Shown here piece after piece: positions 25,248 through 33,439 of a stretch of 35,209 nucleotides of DNA. Source of the stretch: Nitrospirota bacterium. GTDB taxonomy: Bacteria; Nitrospirota; Thermodesulfovibrionia; Thermodesulfovibrionales; Magnetobacteriaceae. The notes below the pieces were generated by a model. The model had not been told where the DNA came from. It saw nothing but the letters and a program-made list of their open reading frames with translations, and did no database searches. The DNA lies in contig JADFYB010000016.1 in the NCBI GenBank assembly GCA_015233245.1, positions 1 through 35,209 of the forward strand, in the 5' to 3' direction. Position 1 is the first letter of the stretch. The number at the start of each line of letters is the position of its first letter. The translations under genes were made by a program, and so were the position numbers.

Positions 25248-27005
25248 ATGGCAGTATCAACTATACCAATACAGGGGCAGCTCCTGGTACAGGCCGGATT
25301 GGTCACAGAAAAGCAGGTGATGGAGGCCTTCGAACTTCAAAAATCAGAGGGCAAACGTCTCGGTTCAATGCTGACAAAATTAGGGCATATAAAAGAAGAA
25401 GATCTTGCTGGATTTTACAGCAAACAGTACAAAGTTCCTTTGATAGATATAGGTAAATATCAAATAGATACGGCTCTCCTTAAAAAAGTTCCCTTTGAAA
25501 AGGCAAAGAAGCATGTAATGATACCAATTACCATGGAGGGAGAGGCCCTTAGACTTGTCATTGCCGACCCTTCAAACAACCCGGCAATTGAAGACGTTAA
25601 ATTCATAACAAGGATGAAAGTGGCAATCCATGTGGCAACTGAGTCGTCAATTATGCACGCTATTGAACAGAACTATCCTAAGACAGACCAGCAGAAGTTA
25701 GTGCCGGAGGGGATCAGACCTGGCGCTAAGACAACTCTTGACATGTCGGAAATTAATAAACTTCTGGGCAAGGTCACTCAAAACATTACCATTGTAGATC
25801 AGAAGGAGGAGAAGATTTCCCTCACTGAGGCCGGCACTGCACCTATAATACAGCTGGTAAATGGAATTCTGATGAATGCTATAAGTGACAGAGCAAGCGA
25901 TATCCACATAGAGCCATGGGAGAAGGAATTACGCGTAAGATATCGGATAGATGGAGTGCTAAAGCAGGCGTTTCCTCCATTTCCGGACACCATAAAGAAT
26001 CCTCTTATTTCCAGAATAAAAATAATGTCCCGTCTTGATATATCAGAGCGGCGTATCCCTCAGGATGGACGTATAAAGCTCAAATACGAGGGGGGCGAGG
26101 TTGACTTCAGAGTTTCAACCCTGCCGTTACAGTTTGGCGAAAAGGTTGTTATGAGACTTCTGGATAAATCTAATCTGAACCTTGATTTATCTGTTTTGGG
26201 TTTTGATGAAACACAACTGAATGATTTCATCGAGGCTATTGAGAAACCGTTTGGGATGGTTTTGGTAACAGGGCCTACCGGAAGCGGTAAAACAACCTCA
26301 CTGTACTCAGGGCTTTCCCATCTGAATAAACCCGGCGTGAACATTATGACGGCTGAGGACCCTGTTGAGTATAATCTTGCCGGCATTAACCAGGTTCAAG
26401 TCAAACCGGATATTGGGCTAACCTTTGCAAACGCCCTGAGAGCCTTTTTGCGGCAGGATCCCGATATAATTCTGGTTGGTGAGATAAGAGACCAGGAGAC
26501 TGCAGAAATTGGAGTTAAGGCAGCTCTTACAGGACATTTGGTGCTAAGCACCCTGCATACAAACGATGCTCCGTCCACAGTTACAAGACTTCTAAACATT
26601 GGGATAGAGCCTTTTTTGGTATCATCGTCTGTGGTTCTCATAGTTGCCCAGAGATTAGCAAGAAGGATTTGTAAGAGCTGTAAGATAGAAGATAAAAATG
26701 TCTCTGAAACTCTGCTTCTGAAAGCTGGTGTACCAAAGGCTGAAATCCCTGACTTTAAGTGTTTTGTCGGCAGCGGTTGTCCCGAGTGCGGCGATACCGG
26801 TTATAAGGGCAGGCTTGCATTGCATGAGGTAATGCCGATGCGTTCTGAACTGAAAGAGGTAATTCTTGCCGGCGGCACCTCTGAGGCCATAAAGAGAGAG
26901 GCTATAAAGCTGGGGATGTTGACACTCAGGCAGAGCGGTTTAAAAAAAGTTAAATTAGGGCTTACCACTATTGAAGAGGTCTTTAGAAACACCATTGGTG
27001 ATTAA
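25248..27005 (+). CDS. pilB: Type IV pilus/type II secretion assembly ATPase with MshEN domain (PilB/GspE-like)
   Basis: A 585-residue protein. The N-terminal MshEN domain (about residues 10-150) carries EGKRLGSMLTKLGHIKEEDL, the pattern used by this domain to bind cyclic di-GMP. The ATPase core has Walker A GPTGSGKTTSLY (about 342-353), the Asp box in MTAEDPVEYN, Walker B in DIILVGEIRDQET and His box LSTLHTNDA. A zinc-binding tetracysteine lies near the end (CKSC ... CPEC). Length and order match extension ATPases. No other pilin or secretion gene is in the window, so it is either an orphan or has its partners elsewhere. Start at ATG 25248 with Shine-Dalgarno AGGAGAG. PilB versus GspE cannot be separated without context. 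Confidence 0.92.
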   Translation: MAVSTIPIQGQLLVQAGLVTEKQVMEAFELQKSEGKRLGSMLTKLGHIKEEDLAGFYSKQYKVPLIDIGKYQIDTALLKKVPFEKAKKHVMIPITMEGEALRLVIADPSNNPAIEDVKFITRMKVAIHVATESSIMHAIEQNYPKTDQQKLVPEGIRPGAKTTLDMSEINKLLGKVTQNITIVDQKEEKISLTEAGTAPIIQLVNGILMNAISDRASDIHIEPWEKELRVRYRIDGVLKQAFPPFPDTIKNPLISRIKIMSRLDISERRIPQDGRIKLKYEGGEVDFRVSTLPLQFGEKVVMRLLDKSNLNLDLSVLGFDETQLNDFIEAIEKPFGMVLVTGPTGSGKTTSLYSGLSHLNKPGVNIMTAEDPVEYNLAGINQVQVKPDIGLTFANALRAFLRQDPDIILVGEIRDQETAEIGVKAALTGHLVLSTLHTNDAPSTVTRLLNIGIEPFLVSSSVVLIVAQRLARRICKSCKIEDKNVSETLLLKAGVPKAEIPDFKCFVGSGCPECGDTGYKGRLALHEVMPMRSELKEVILAGGTSEAIKREAIKLGMLTLRQSGLKKVKLGLTTIEEVFRNTIGD

Positions 27006-27031
27006 AATGATGTTAAAAACGAGGGTTTATA

Positions 27032-27487
27032 ATGGCAAAACTTGTAACACTGCTTGAGGTACTTTCCGATGAGGACATACAGTGGCTCTTGTCAACAGGT
27101 ATTGAGGAAACAATTGGCCCTGATACTGTGGTCATAAAAGCAGGTGAATACATCGAATACATATACATAGTTATGGAGGGCTCATTAGGCGTGTTTCTTG
27201 CTCAGGGAAACAAGCAGATAAACACAGTAGGGCCAGGAGAGATTCTTGGGGAGATGTCCTACATTGAGGACACGCAGACATCCGCCACTGTTATGTCACT
27301 TGAGACTACGGTGCTTCTCAAAATATCAAGAGAATTCCTTGACAACAGGATAAGTGATGAGCCTGATTTTGGGCGAAGGTTGTACAAAGGAGTCAGCATC
27401 GCGGTGTCACAAAGGCTGCGGCAAGCTATGTTACGGGTGGACTATATGCTTGATATGATAGAAAAGGCAAAAATATGGCATATATAA
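27032..27487 (+). CDS. Stand-alone cyclic-nucleotide-binding domain protein
   Basis: The 151-residue product consists essentially of one Crp-type cyclic-nucleotide-binding beta-roll: IKAGEYIEYIYIVMEGSLGV, then VGPGEILGEMSYIEDTQTSATV with the phosphate-binding GEMS segment, and ETTVLLKISREFL. There is no C-terminal helix-turn-helix, so it is probably a sensor or partner subunit rather than a DNA-binding regulator. It lies 26 bases after the PilB-type gene and 10 before the UbiX-like gene. The typical Arg that contacts the cyclic phosphate is replaced (TQTSATV where RSATV is common), so cyclic-nucleotide binding is uncertain. Confidence 0.85.
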   Translation: MAKLVTLLEVLSDEDIQWLLSTGIEETIGPDTVVIKAGEYIEYIYIVMEGSLGVFLAQGNKQINTVGPGEILGEMSYIEDTQTSATVMSLETTVLLKISREFLDNRISDEPDFGRRLYKGVSIAVSQRLRQAMLRVDYMLDMIEKAKIWHI

Positions 27488-27497
27488 TTGCACCTCT

Positions 27498-28085
27498 ATG
27501 GAAAGAAAAAAATATATAGTAGCAATTACCGGAGCAAGCGGCTCATTGCTTGCGATAAGGTTTATAGAGGAGCTTTTAAAAACAGCCGAGGTGCATTTAA
27601 TAATTTCGTTTTCAGCGTTCAGAGTGATTAAAGATGAAACTGGAAATGACTGGGAGCCGGCAACTCACTCAAAGCTAAAAGAGTATTTTAAAAGTGAATA
27701 TTTGCATTATAGTGAAGAGGGGGATATGTATGCGCCGCTTCTTAGCGGCACGTTTCTAAATGACGGAATGGTAGTGATCCCCTGCTCTATGAAGACCTTA
27801 TCGGGCATATCAAACGGCTATGGTGAGAGTATAGTTCTAAGAGCGGCAGATGTAACACTAAAGGAGCGCAGACGGTTAATAATAGTCCCCAGAGAGATGC
27901 CTTTCAGTGCTATACATCTTGAAAACATGTTGAAGCTTTCCCACCTTGGTGTTACCATAGCACCTCCTGTGATGGCGTTTTATACAAAACCTAAATCAGT
28001 GGATGATATGATAAATTTTATAATAGGAAAACTCCTCGATAATCTCTCTGTGCCTCATAATCTGTTTAAAAGATGGGGAAATTAG
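27498..28085 (+). CDS. ubiX: UbiX-like flavin prenyltransferase
   Basis: A 195-residue flavoprotein of the family's usual length. Motifs: AITGASGSLLAIRFIEELLK (FMN-binding), VVIPCSMKTLSGISNGYGES, RRRLIIVPREMPFSAIHLEN and APPVMAFYTKPKSVDD. UbiX joins a dimethylallyl group to FMN to make the prenylated flavin used by UbiD-type decarboxylases in ubiquinone, menaquinone or aromatic metabolism. No ubiD is visible nearby. The gene follows the cyclic-nucleotide-binding gene with a 10-base gap, so they may be co-transcribed. It ends 13 bases before the end of the opposite-strand PBP gene. Confidence 0.92.
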   Translation: MERKKYIVAITGASGSLLAIRFIEELLKTAEVHLIISFSAFRVIKDETGNDWEPATHSKLKEYFKSEYLHYSEEGDMYAPLLSGTFLNDGMVVIPCSMKTLSGISNGYGESIVLRAADVTLKERRRLIIVPREMPFSAIHLENMLKLSHLGVTIAPPVMAFYTKPKSVDDMINFIIGKLLDNLSVPHNLFKRWGN

Positions 28086-28098
28086 CAAAAGGGCCTTT

Positions 28099-30315
28099 TC
28101 ATCTTACCACATTTTTCATAAAATCTATCCATATTGGTAAAGCGGCTTTGCTGCCGGCCTCTCCCTCGCCTATGCTTGTGTGGTCATCTCTGCCTACCCA
28201 GACACCTACTGCATACTTGTCATCAAATCCGATAAACCACGCATCAACGTAATCATCCGTAGTGCCGGTTTTACCGTAAACGACTCTGTTTAGTGACTTT
28301 GCAGATTGTGCCGTACCCTCTGTCACAACAGCACTCAACACCTCGTGCATCTTTTCAAGTGTAGTGTTATCCAGCACAGGTTTTATAACAGGCGTTATGT
28401 TCTCAACAGCTAAACCATATCTGTTCACTATCTGCGTGTAAGATACAGGTTCATGTAAGTTTCCGTCTGAAAAGGCACAGTATGCACAGACTAGTTCCAG
28501 CAGATTGACCTCAGAAGCGCCAAGAGCAGAGGGCAACCGAGGGCGTATCACACTCTTTATCCCTAAAAGGCGTGCTGATTCTACAACCCGTTCCATGCCG
28601 ACCTTGTTTGCCAATGACACTGTGGCCACATTCAGAGAGCGTGCAATGGCAGATTTCAGCGTAACAGTGCCATAGTACCTTCTTGTGTAGTTATGCGGGG
28701 TCCATGGCTCTCCTTTTTTTTGGAAATACGTCACCTCTCTGTCTTCTACCGTATCTGACGGTTTATAACCATTTCTGAAAGCTGCAAGATATACAAAGGG
28801 TTTAAATGATGAGCCAGGCTGCCTCATCGCCTGTGTTGCCCGGTTAAACTGAGTCTCCCAAAAATCCGTACCACCAACCATGGCTTTTATCTCACCTGTT
28901 TTTATCTCCACTGCCAAAAGAGCCGTTTGAACGCCTTTGATCCCTCGAGTAGCAAATGCCTCCATTGCATTTTCAACAGCTTTTTCCGCCACCTTTTGCA
29001 TATTCATATCAAGTGTAGTGTAGATTTTAAGCCCTGAGGTATAAAGGCTTTCACCGTACTTTTGCTCAAGAACCCCCTTTATGTATTCCACAAAATAAGG
29101 GGCCTTGTAGCTGGGGGATTCCAGATGTTTGGGAATTGGTTCAGCTACAGCCTCCTTGTATTTGCTCTCAGAGATGAACCCGTTTTCGTACATCAGCCGG
29201 ATAACGGTGTTTCGCCTTGAAAGAGACCTCTGCGGCTCTTTAAAAGGAGAGTAGGTTGAGGGAGCTTTGGGAATGGCTGCAAGAAGTGCTGCCTCGGCAA
29301 CAGTCAAGTCCTCAGTCTTTTTACCAAAGTAGGTAGAAGATGCCGCCTCAATTCCGTATGTCCTGCTGCCAAAGTATGCCTGATTAAGGTACAGTGACAG
29401 GATTTCGTCTTTTGTATAGCGTCCCTCGATTTGAAACGCTATTGCAATCTCTTTAATTTTTCGTGAGAGGCTTTTTTCTGGTTTCAAAAACAGCATTTTA
29501 GCTAACTGCTGAGTTATCGTGCTCCCGCCCTGTACAATAGTGCCAGCTCTCATGTTTTCTATAAATGCCTTTACAACCCTCTGAAAATCCACTCCGAAGT
29601 GTTTATAGAAACGAACATCCTCAACGGCAATAAATGCTTTTTTCACATGCTCAGGAATCTTATAAGACGGCACAAAACGTCTTCTTTCTACAAATACCTC
29701 AGCCAGAAACTCACCGTTTGTGGAAAATATCCTTGAGGACTCAAGAGGAGTGTACTCTTCAAGTAGTTTAACCTTAGGTAAATCCGAAATGCTCCACAGG
29801 ATAAACCCCCCGGCTCCCCCTATTGTCAACGAGGCAATAAGCGCAAAAATCAAGAGCACTTTTTTAACAAAACTCAGATATGGATTTTTAGTATCACCTG
29901 AAAACAAATTGTATAGAATGCTTAAAAAAGTGGTAAATCTGAGATACAACTTATTTTTAATAAAATAGACTTCACGTACTTTGGCTAAAATCAACTCAGG
30001 ATCAAGAGGGTCAGCCATGCACATATCTGCGCGTATTCCCATATCTGTGAAAATGTGCTCTGTGTATGGTTCACAAAGAACTATTATTGCAGATTTCGGC
30101 AGCTTACTTCTGAGAGAGCCAACTATTGTGTAGTTTTTAGAAAAGTGGTACTTTGAATCAAATACAATAATAGAGGGAGCGTGCTTCGATACCATCCTTT
30201 CAAGATCAAACACGGTTTTGATAAGCTTAGCCTTAAGAGCACCGCTTTCAAGTATTTTAAGGAGCAGATTGCCCCTTGTTTTATCTATGGAAAAGACAAC
30301 AACAGCAACAGCCAT
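28099..30315 (-). CDS. Class A penicillin-binding protein fused to an N-terminal degenerate receiver domain
   Basis: A 738-residue minus-strand protein. Residues 1-120 look like a response-regulator receiver fold (VVVFSIDKTRGNLLLKIL, then APSIIVFDSKYHF with D53, then SAIIVLCEPY). The region normally carrying the conserved Lys reads MADPLDP, so it is probably a pseudo-receiver. A transmembrane helix follows (about 150-175). Next is glycosyltransferase family 51, with catalytic E232 in FIAVEDVRFYKHFG and TIVQGGSTITQQLAK. The transpeptidase domain has S502-S-F-K, SLNVATVSLAN and KTGTTDDYVDAWF. PBP1A makes and cross-links peptidoglycan. The receiver-like front end is outside the usual layout. It starts six bases after the stop of an actin-like gene. 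Confidence 0.93.
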   Translation of the reverse strand: MAVAVVVFSIDKTRGNLLLKILESGALKAKLIKTVFDLERMVSKHAPSIIVFDSKYHFSKNYTIVGSLRSKLPKSAIIVLCEPYTEHIFTDMGIRADMCMADPLDPELILAKVREVYFIKNKLYLRFTTFLSILYNLFSGDTKNPYLSFVKKVLLIFALIASLTIGGAGGFILWSISDLPKVKLLEEYTPLESSRIFSTNGEFLAEVFVERRRFVPSYKIPEHVKKAFIAVEDVRFYKHFGVDFQRVVKAFIENMRAGTIVQGGSTITQQLAKMLFLKPEKSLSRKIKEIAIAFQIEGRYTKDEILSLYLNQAYFGSRTYGIEAASSTYFGKKTEDLTVAEAALLAAIPKAPSTYSPFKEPQRSLSRRNTVIRLMYENGFISESKYKEAVAEPIPKHLESPSYKAPYFVEYIKGVLEQKYGESLYTSGLKIYTTLDMNMQKVAEKAVENAMEAFATRGIKGVQTALLAVEIKTGEIKAMVGGTDFWETQFNRATQAMRQPGSSFKPFVYLAAFRNGYKPSDTVEDREVTYFQKKGEPWTPHNYTRRYYGTVTLKSAIARSLNVATVSLANKVGMERVVESARLLGIKSVIRPRLPSALGASEVNLLELVCAYCAFSDGNLHEPVSYTQIVNRYGLAVENITPVIKPVLDNTTLEKMHEVLSAVVTEGTAQSAKSLNRVVYGKTGTTDDYVDAWFIGFDDKYAVGVWVGRDDHTSIGEGEAGSKAALPIWIDFMKNVVR

Positions 30316-30321
30316 TAAGTG

Positions 30322-31398
30322 TCAGGATTCCTCTGAAAGGGCCATGTACAGAGCGCCCTTGGCAGTGGAATTAAGAGGGTCCTCGGCAATCCTTACGGAT
30401 GATATCTGAACAGGCAGACTGACGTTCTTAAGCGCTCTTTCAAAGCGTTCCTTTAAGCCGTTAGCCAAAGCGCCGCCTCCGCTTATGACAAGAGGCACGG
30501 GTTTAGCAAATCGCGGCACTTTATCCGAGGAGGCTAACACCTGCTCCAGACTCTGTGTAAGATGTAATAAGAGATCGTCATAGAATATTTGAAGGGCTGT
30601 TTCCACCCTGTTTCTGGGTTCACGCGTGAGACTCAGTTCTTTTTCCTTTATCAATTTTATCTTTGTCTGGGACTCTCCCAACGTTCTGCCAACCATCGAG
30701 TCAATGTAATCCCCGCCCTTTTGAATGCTGTAGGAAAGAATCGGCACAGCCATATAAGCAAGACAGACGTTACACATGCCACCTCCCATGCTTATTCCAA
30801 TACCGGTATAGTTGTCGTTTGACAATTCAGCAGTTATGACGGCTAAGCCCTCGTTTACAGAAATAGGGAAATATCCCATACCTTCAAGAGTGCGCTTCAT
30901 AACGGTTTCATGATAGAGCACCGATATTCGTGTATCAACCGGTTCACCTGGCACACTGAACGCTATGACCTCACCGGGTTTTTTAGGCGGCGGGAGCATA
31001 GTTTTCATAATAGCAGCTATGACATTTACTCCCTCATCTTCTTTAGGGCTTAAAAGTCCTCCCTCAATGGGACGGCGTGTGCTTGAGTTAAAAGTGGCGG
31101 CAAACATATCGGAGGAATTCCCGATTATATAAAACTGTCCGTTCCTTGCAAAATACATGATTTCATTTTTTGCAAACACTTTACCGGTAAACTTAGACCG
31201 CGGAACTGCAAAGAAGGCATTAAGTTGCTTAACAGTTTGTACAGCGCCACTTCTCATCTTTGCAAGCACTATGTTGGATGTTCCTATGTCTAACCCTGCA
31301 GGCCCCACCAACTGAGAGTTTTCCGTTTGCCGATCCCGTTCTGAGGCATTCCTTTTACCCGTATCCATTAGCTTAACACTATCGCTTATTTCAGCCAT
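30322..31398 (-). CDS. Actin/MreB-like ATPase of unknown subfamily
   Basis: The 358-residue product has a charged N-terminal extension (about 1-30). The actin-superfamily phosphate-1 loop follows as GLDIGTSNIVLA (about residues 35-46), then phosphate-2 in GIGISMGGGMCNVCLAYM and the adenosine motif LVISGGGALANGLKERF. A connecting segment reads YFPISVNEGLAVITAEL. Overall length and motif order fit MreB/FtsA/Hsp70-type ATPases, but it does not look like standard MreB (about 340 residues without the extension). It is separated from the class A PBP by six bases, so actin-like scaffold and wall synthase are probably co-expressed. A role in organising local peptidoglycan synthesis is inferred. A strong promoter lies about 170 bp upstream. 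Confidence 0.8.
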   Translation of the reverse strand: MAEISDSVKLMDTGKRNASERDRQTENSQLVGPAGLDIGTSNIVLAKMRSGAVQTVKQLNAFFAVPRSKFTGKVFAKNEIMYFARNGQFYIIGNSSDMFAATFNSSTRRPIEGGLLSPKEDEGVNVIAAIMKTMLPPPKKPGEVIAFSVPGEPVDTRISVLYHETVMKRTLEGMGYFPISVNEGLAVITAELSNDNYTGIGISMGGGMCNVCLAYMAVPILSYSIQKGGDYIDSMVGRTLGESQTKIKLIKEKELSLTREPRNRVETALQIFYDDLLLHLTQSLEQVLASSDKVPRFAKPVPLVISGGGALANGLKERFERALKNVSLPVQISSVRIAEDPLNSTAKGALYMALSEES

Positions 31399-31577
31399 CT
31401 CTTATATCCTCTTTATTATAGTGAGTTGATTGAAGGCAATTGTTAAAAATCCAAAACTCCTGCTTAACGGAAAAGCCAGACCACATAACTGCAACGTTAA
31501 GGTTGAACTAACACGCCTCGCTGACATTGTTTCTGTCATAGCCACGGCATTATTATACCAAAACACAAGAAACGAAT

Positions 31578-31606
31578 TCTATAAGTCAAGAAAAAATTGA
31601 TGTCAA
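31578..31606 (-). promoter_or_regulatory. Sigma-70-type promoter upstream of the actin-like/PBP operon
   Basis: On the minus strand TTGACA (31601-31606) is followed by exactly 17 bases and TATAGA (31578-31583), close to the consensus. A second -10-like TATAAT lies at 31552-31557. Transcription would run leftward into the actin-like gene at 31398, leaving a leader of about 170 bases. No conserved RNA structure was recognised in the leader. The promoter call is from sequence pattern only. Confidence 0.55.
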
Positions 31607-31654
31607 GGGAAAGGGATAAGACACCCCCTCCTTTAAAACATTCTTTTCCTGAAT

Positions 31655-33439
31655 TTACTTTTCCTGAACCTTCTCCGGTATATTGACCTTTATGTAGAGA
31701 TCACGCAACTGCTTTTTATCAACCTCAGAGGGAGCGCCGCTCAGTGGGCAGACCGCTTTTTGAGTCTTAGGGAATGCTATTACGTCTCTGATAGACGTTG
31801 CTCCGACCATTATCATTATCAGCCTGTCAAGACCAAGGGCAAGGCCGCCATGCGGCGGGGCACCGTGCTTTAGAGCATCAAGAAGAAATCCAAATCTCTC
31901 TGTGGCCTCCTCAGAGCCTATTCCTATCATTTCAAATATCTTTTTCTGAAGCTCCGGACTATGAATACGAATGCTGCCGCCTCCGATTTCCGAACCATTT
32001 AACACTATATCGTATGCCTTTGATTTAATGACTGATAAATCAGTGGCTCCGTTTGTCAGTATTGCCTCAATATCGGCATCAGTGGGTGATGTAAACGGAT
32101 GATGGATTGCTACAAAACGGTTTTCGTCCGTGTTGAACTCAAAAAGCGGAAAGTCTGTTACCCAGACAAACTGATTCTTATTTTCTATTATGTTGGCGCG
32201 CTTTGCTGTTTCAAGCCGGAGTCGGCCTAAAACCTCATTTACCGTTGTGCCCTTATCTGCCACAAAGAGCATCATGTCGCCTGGGGCGGCCTGAAGTTTG
32301 TCAGCCATAGCTCTCATGGTGTCCTCTTTAAAAAACTTGGCGATTGGGGACTCAAACCCGTCCTTAACTTTTATCCATGCCAGTCCCTTAGCTCCATAGG
32401 ACTGTACCTCAGAGGTAAGCACATCCACATCTTTGCGGGAAAGCCCGGCCATTCCTTTACCCAGTATTGCTTTTACCCTGCCACCAGATTTTAACACATC
32501 AAGAAAAACCTTAAAGTCGCTCTGTAACGCCTCATTAGCCATATCCACAAGCGGCAGCCCAAATCTCAAATCAGGCTTATCACTGCCATACGTCTCCATT
32601 GCATAGTCGTAAGTCATACGCTCAATTGGCGTTACTATATCCTCGCCATTAACTTCTTTAAATAATCTCCTCAGCAGTCCCTCAACAAGCCCCATCACGT
32701 CATCCGCCTCAACAAATGACATCTCAAGGTCAACCTGCGTAAACTCCGGCTGGCGATCTGCCCTTAGGTCCTCATCCCTGAAACACCTGACAATCTGAAA
32801 GTACCTGTCCGCACCCGCTATCATTAGAATCTGTTTAAATAACTGAGGGGACTGAGGTAGAGCAAAAAACGCTCCTGGATTAGTCCTGCTTGGCACAAGG
32901 TAATCTCGTGCGCCCTCTGGTGTGGATTTAGTTAACACCGGTGTTTCTATCTCAAGAAATCCCTCACCGTCCAGATAATCACGGATTAGTTTACAGGCCT
33001 TGTGGCGCGTTATAAGATTTTCCATCATCTCAGGCCTTCTAAGGTCAAGGTATCTGTACCGAAGCCGCAGTGATTCCGATGCCTCTTTGGCCTCCTCTAT
33101 GGTAAAGGGAAGCGGTTCACATCTGTTTAGGATGTTGAGTGTCTTTACGTAAATTTCCACCTGACCGGTTGGAATTTCAGTATTTTCCGTGCCCTCAGGT
33201 CTTTTTCTAACCTCGCCGGTTACTGAAATAACATATTCGCCTCTAAGCTGATGAGCCGACTCATGCGTTTCCGCACTTACGTCAGGGCTAAAAACCAACT
33301 GCACTATGCCGCTTCTGTCCCGTAAATCAGCAAATATGAGGCCACCGTGGTCACGGCTTCTAAACACCCATCCGCTTAGGTTTACCTCTGTACCAATATC
33401 CTCTGATGTCAGCCTCCCGCATCCCTTAGTCCTAAACAT
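31655..33439 (-). CDS. aspS: Aspartyl-tRNA synthetase, bacterial type
   Basis: The 594-residue product has the OB-fold anticodon-binding domain first (VNLSGWVFRSRDHGGLIFAD). Class II motif 2 follows as YFQIVRCFRDEDLRADRQ with TQVDLEMSF, then the bacterial GAD insertion (about residues 290-420), and motif 3 GLALGLDRLIMIMVG. The end reads FPKTQKAVCPLSGAPSEV. It charges tRNA-Asp; whether it also charges tRNA-Asn cannot be told here. The coding region overlaps the end of the upstream pseudouridine synthase gene by 8 bases. Confidence 0.97.
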   Translation of the reverse strand: MFRTKGCGRLTSEDIGTEVNLSGWVFRSRDHGGLIFADLRDRSGIVQLVFSPDVSAETHESAHQLRGEYVISVTGEVRKRPEGTENTEIPTGQVEIYVKTLNILNRCEPLPFTIEEAKEASESLRLRYRYLDLRRPEMMENLITRHKACKLIRDYLDGEGFLEIETPVLTKSTPEGARDYLVPSRTNPGAFFALPQSPQLFKQILMIAGADRYFQIVRCFRDEDLRADRQPEFTQVDLEMSFVEADDVMGLVEGLLRRLFKEVNGEDIVTPIERMTYDYAMETYGSDKPDLRFGLPLVDMANEALQSDFKVFLDVLKSGGRVKAILGKGMAGLSRKDVDVLTSEVQSYGAKGLAWIKVKDGFESPIAKFFKEDTMRAMADKLQAAPGDMMLFVADKGTTVNEVLGRLRLETAKRANIIENKNQFVWVTDFPLFEFNTDENRFVAIHHPFTSPTDADIEAILTNGATDLSVIKSKAYDIVLNGSEIGGGSIRIHSPELQKKIFEMIGIGSEEATERFGFLLDALKHGAPPHGGLALGLDRLIMIMVGATSIRDVIAFPKTQKAVCPLSGAPSEVDKKQLRDLYIKVNIPEKVQEK

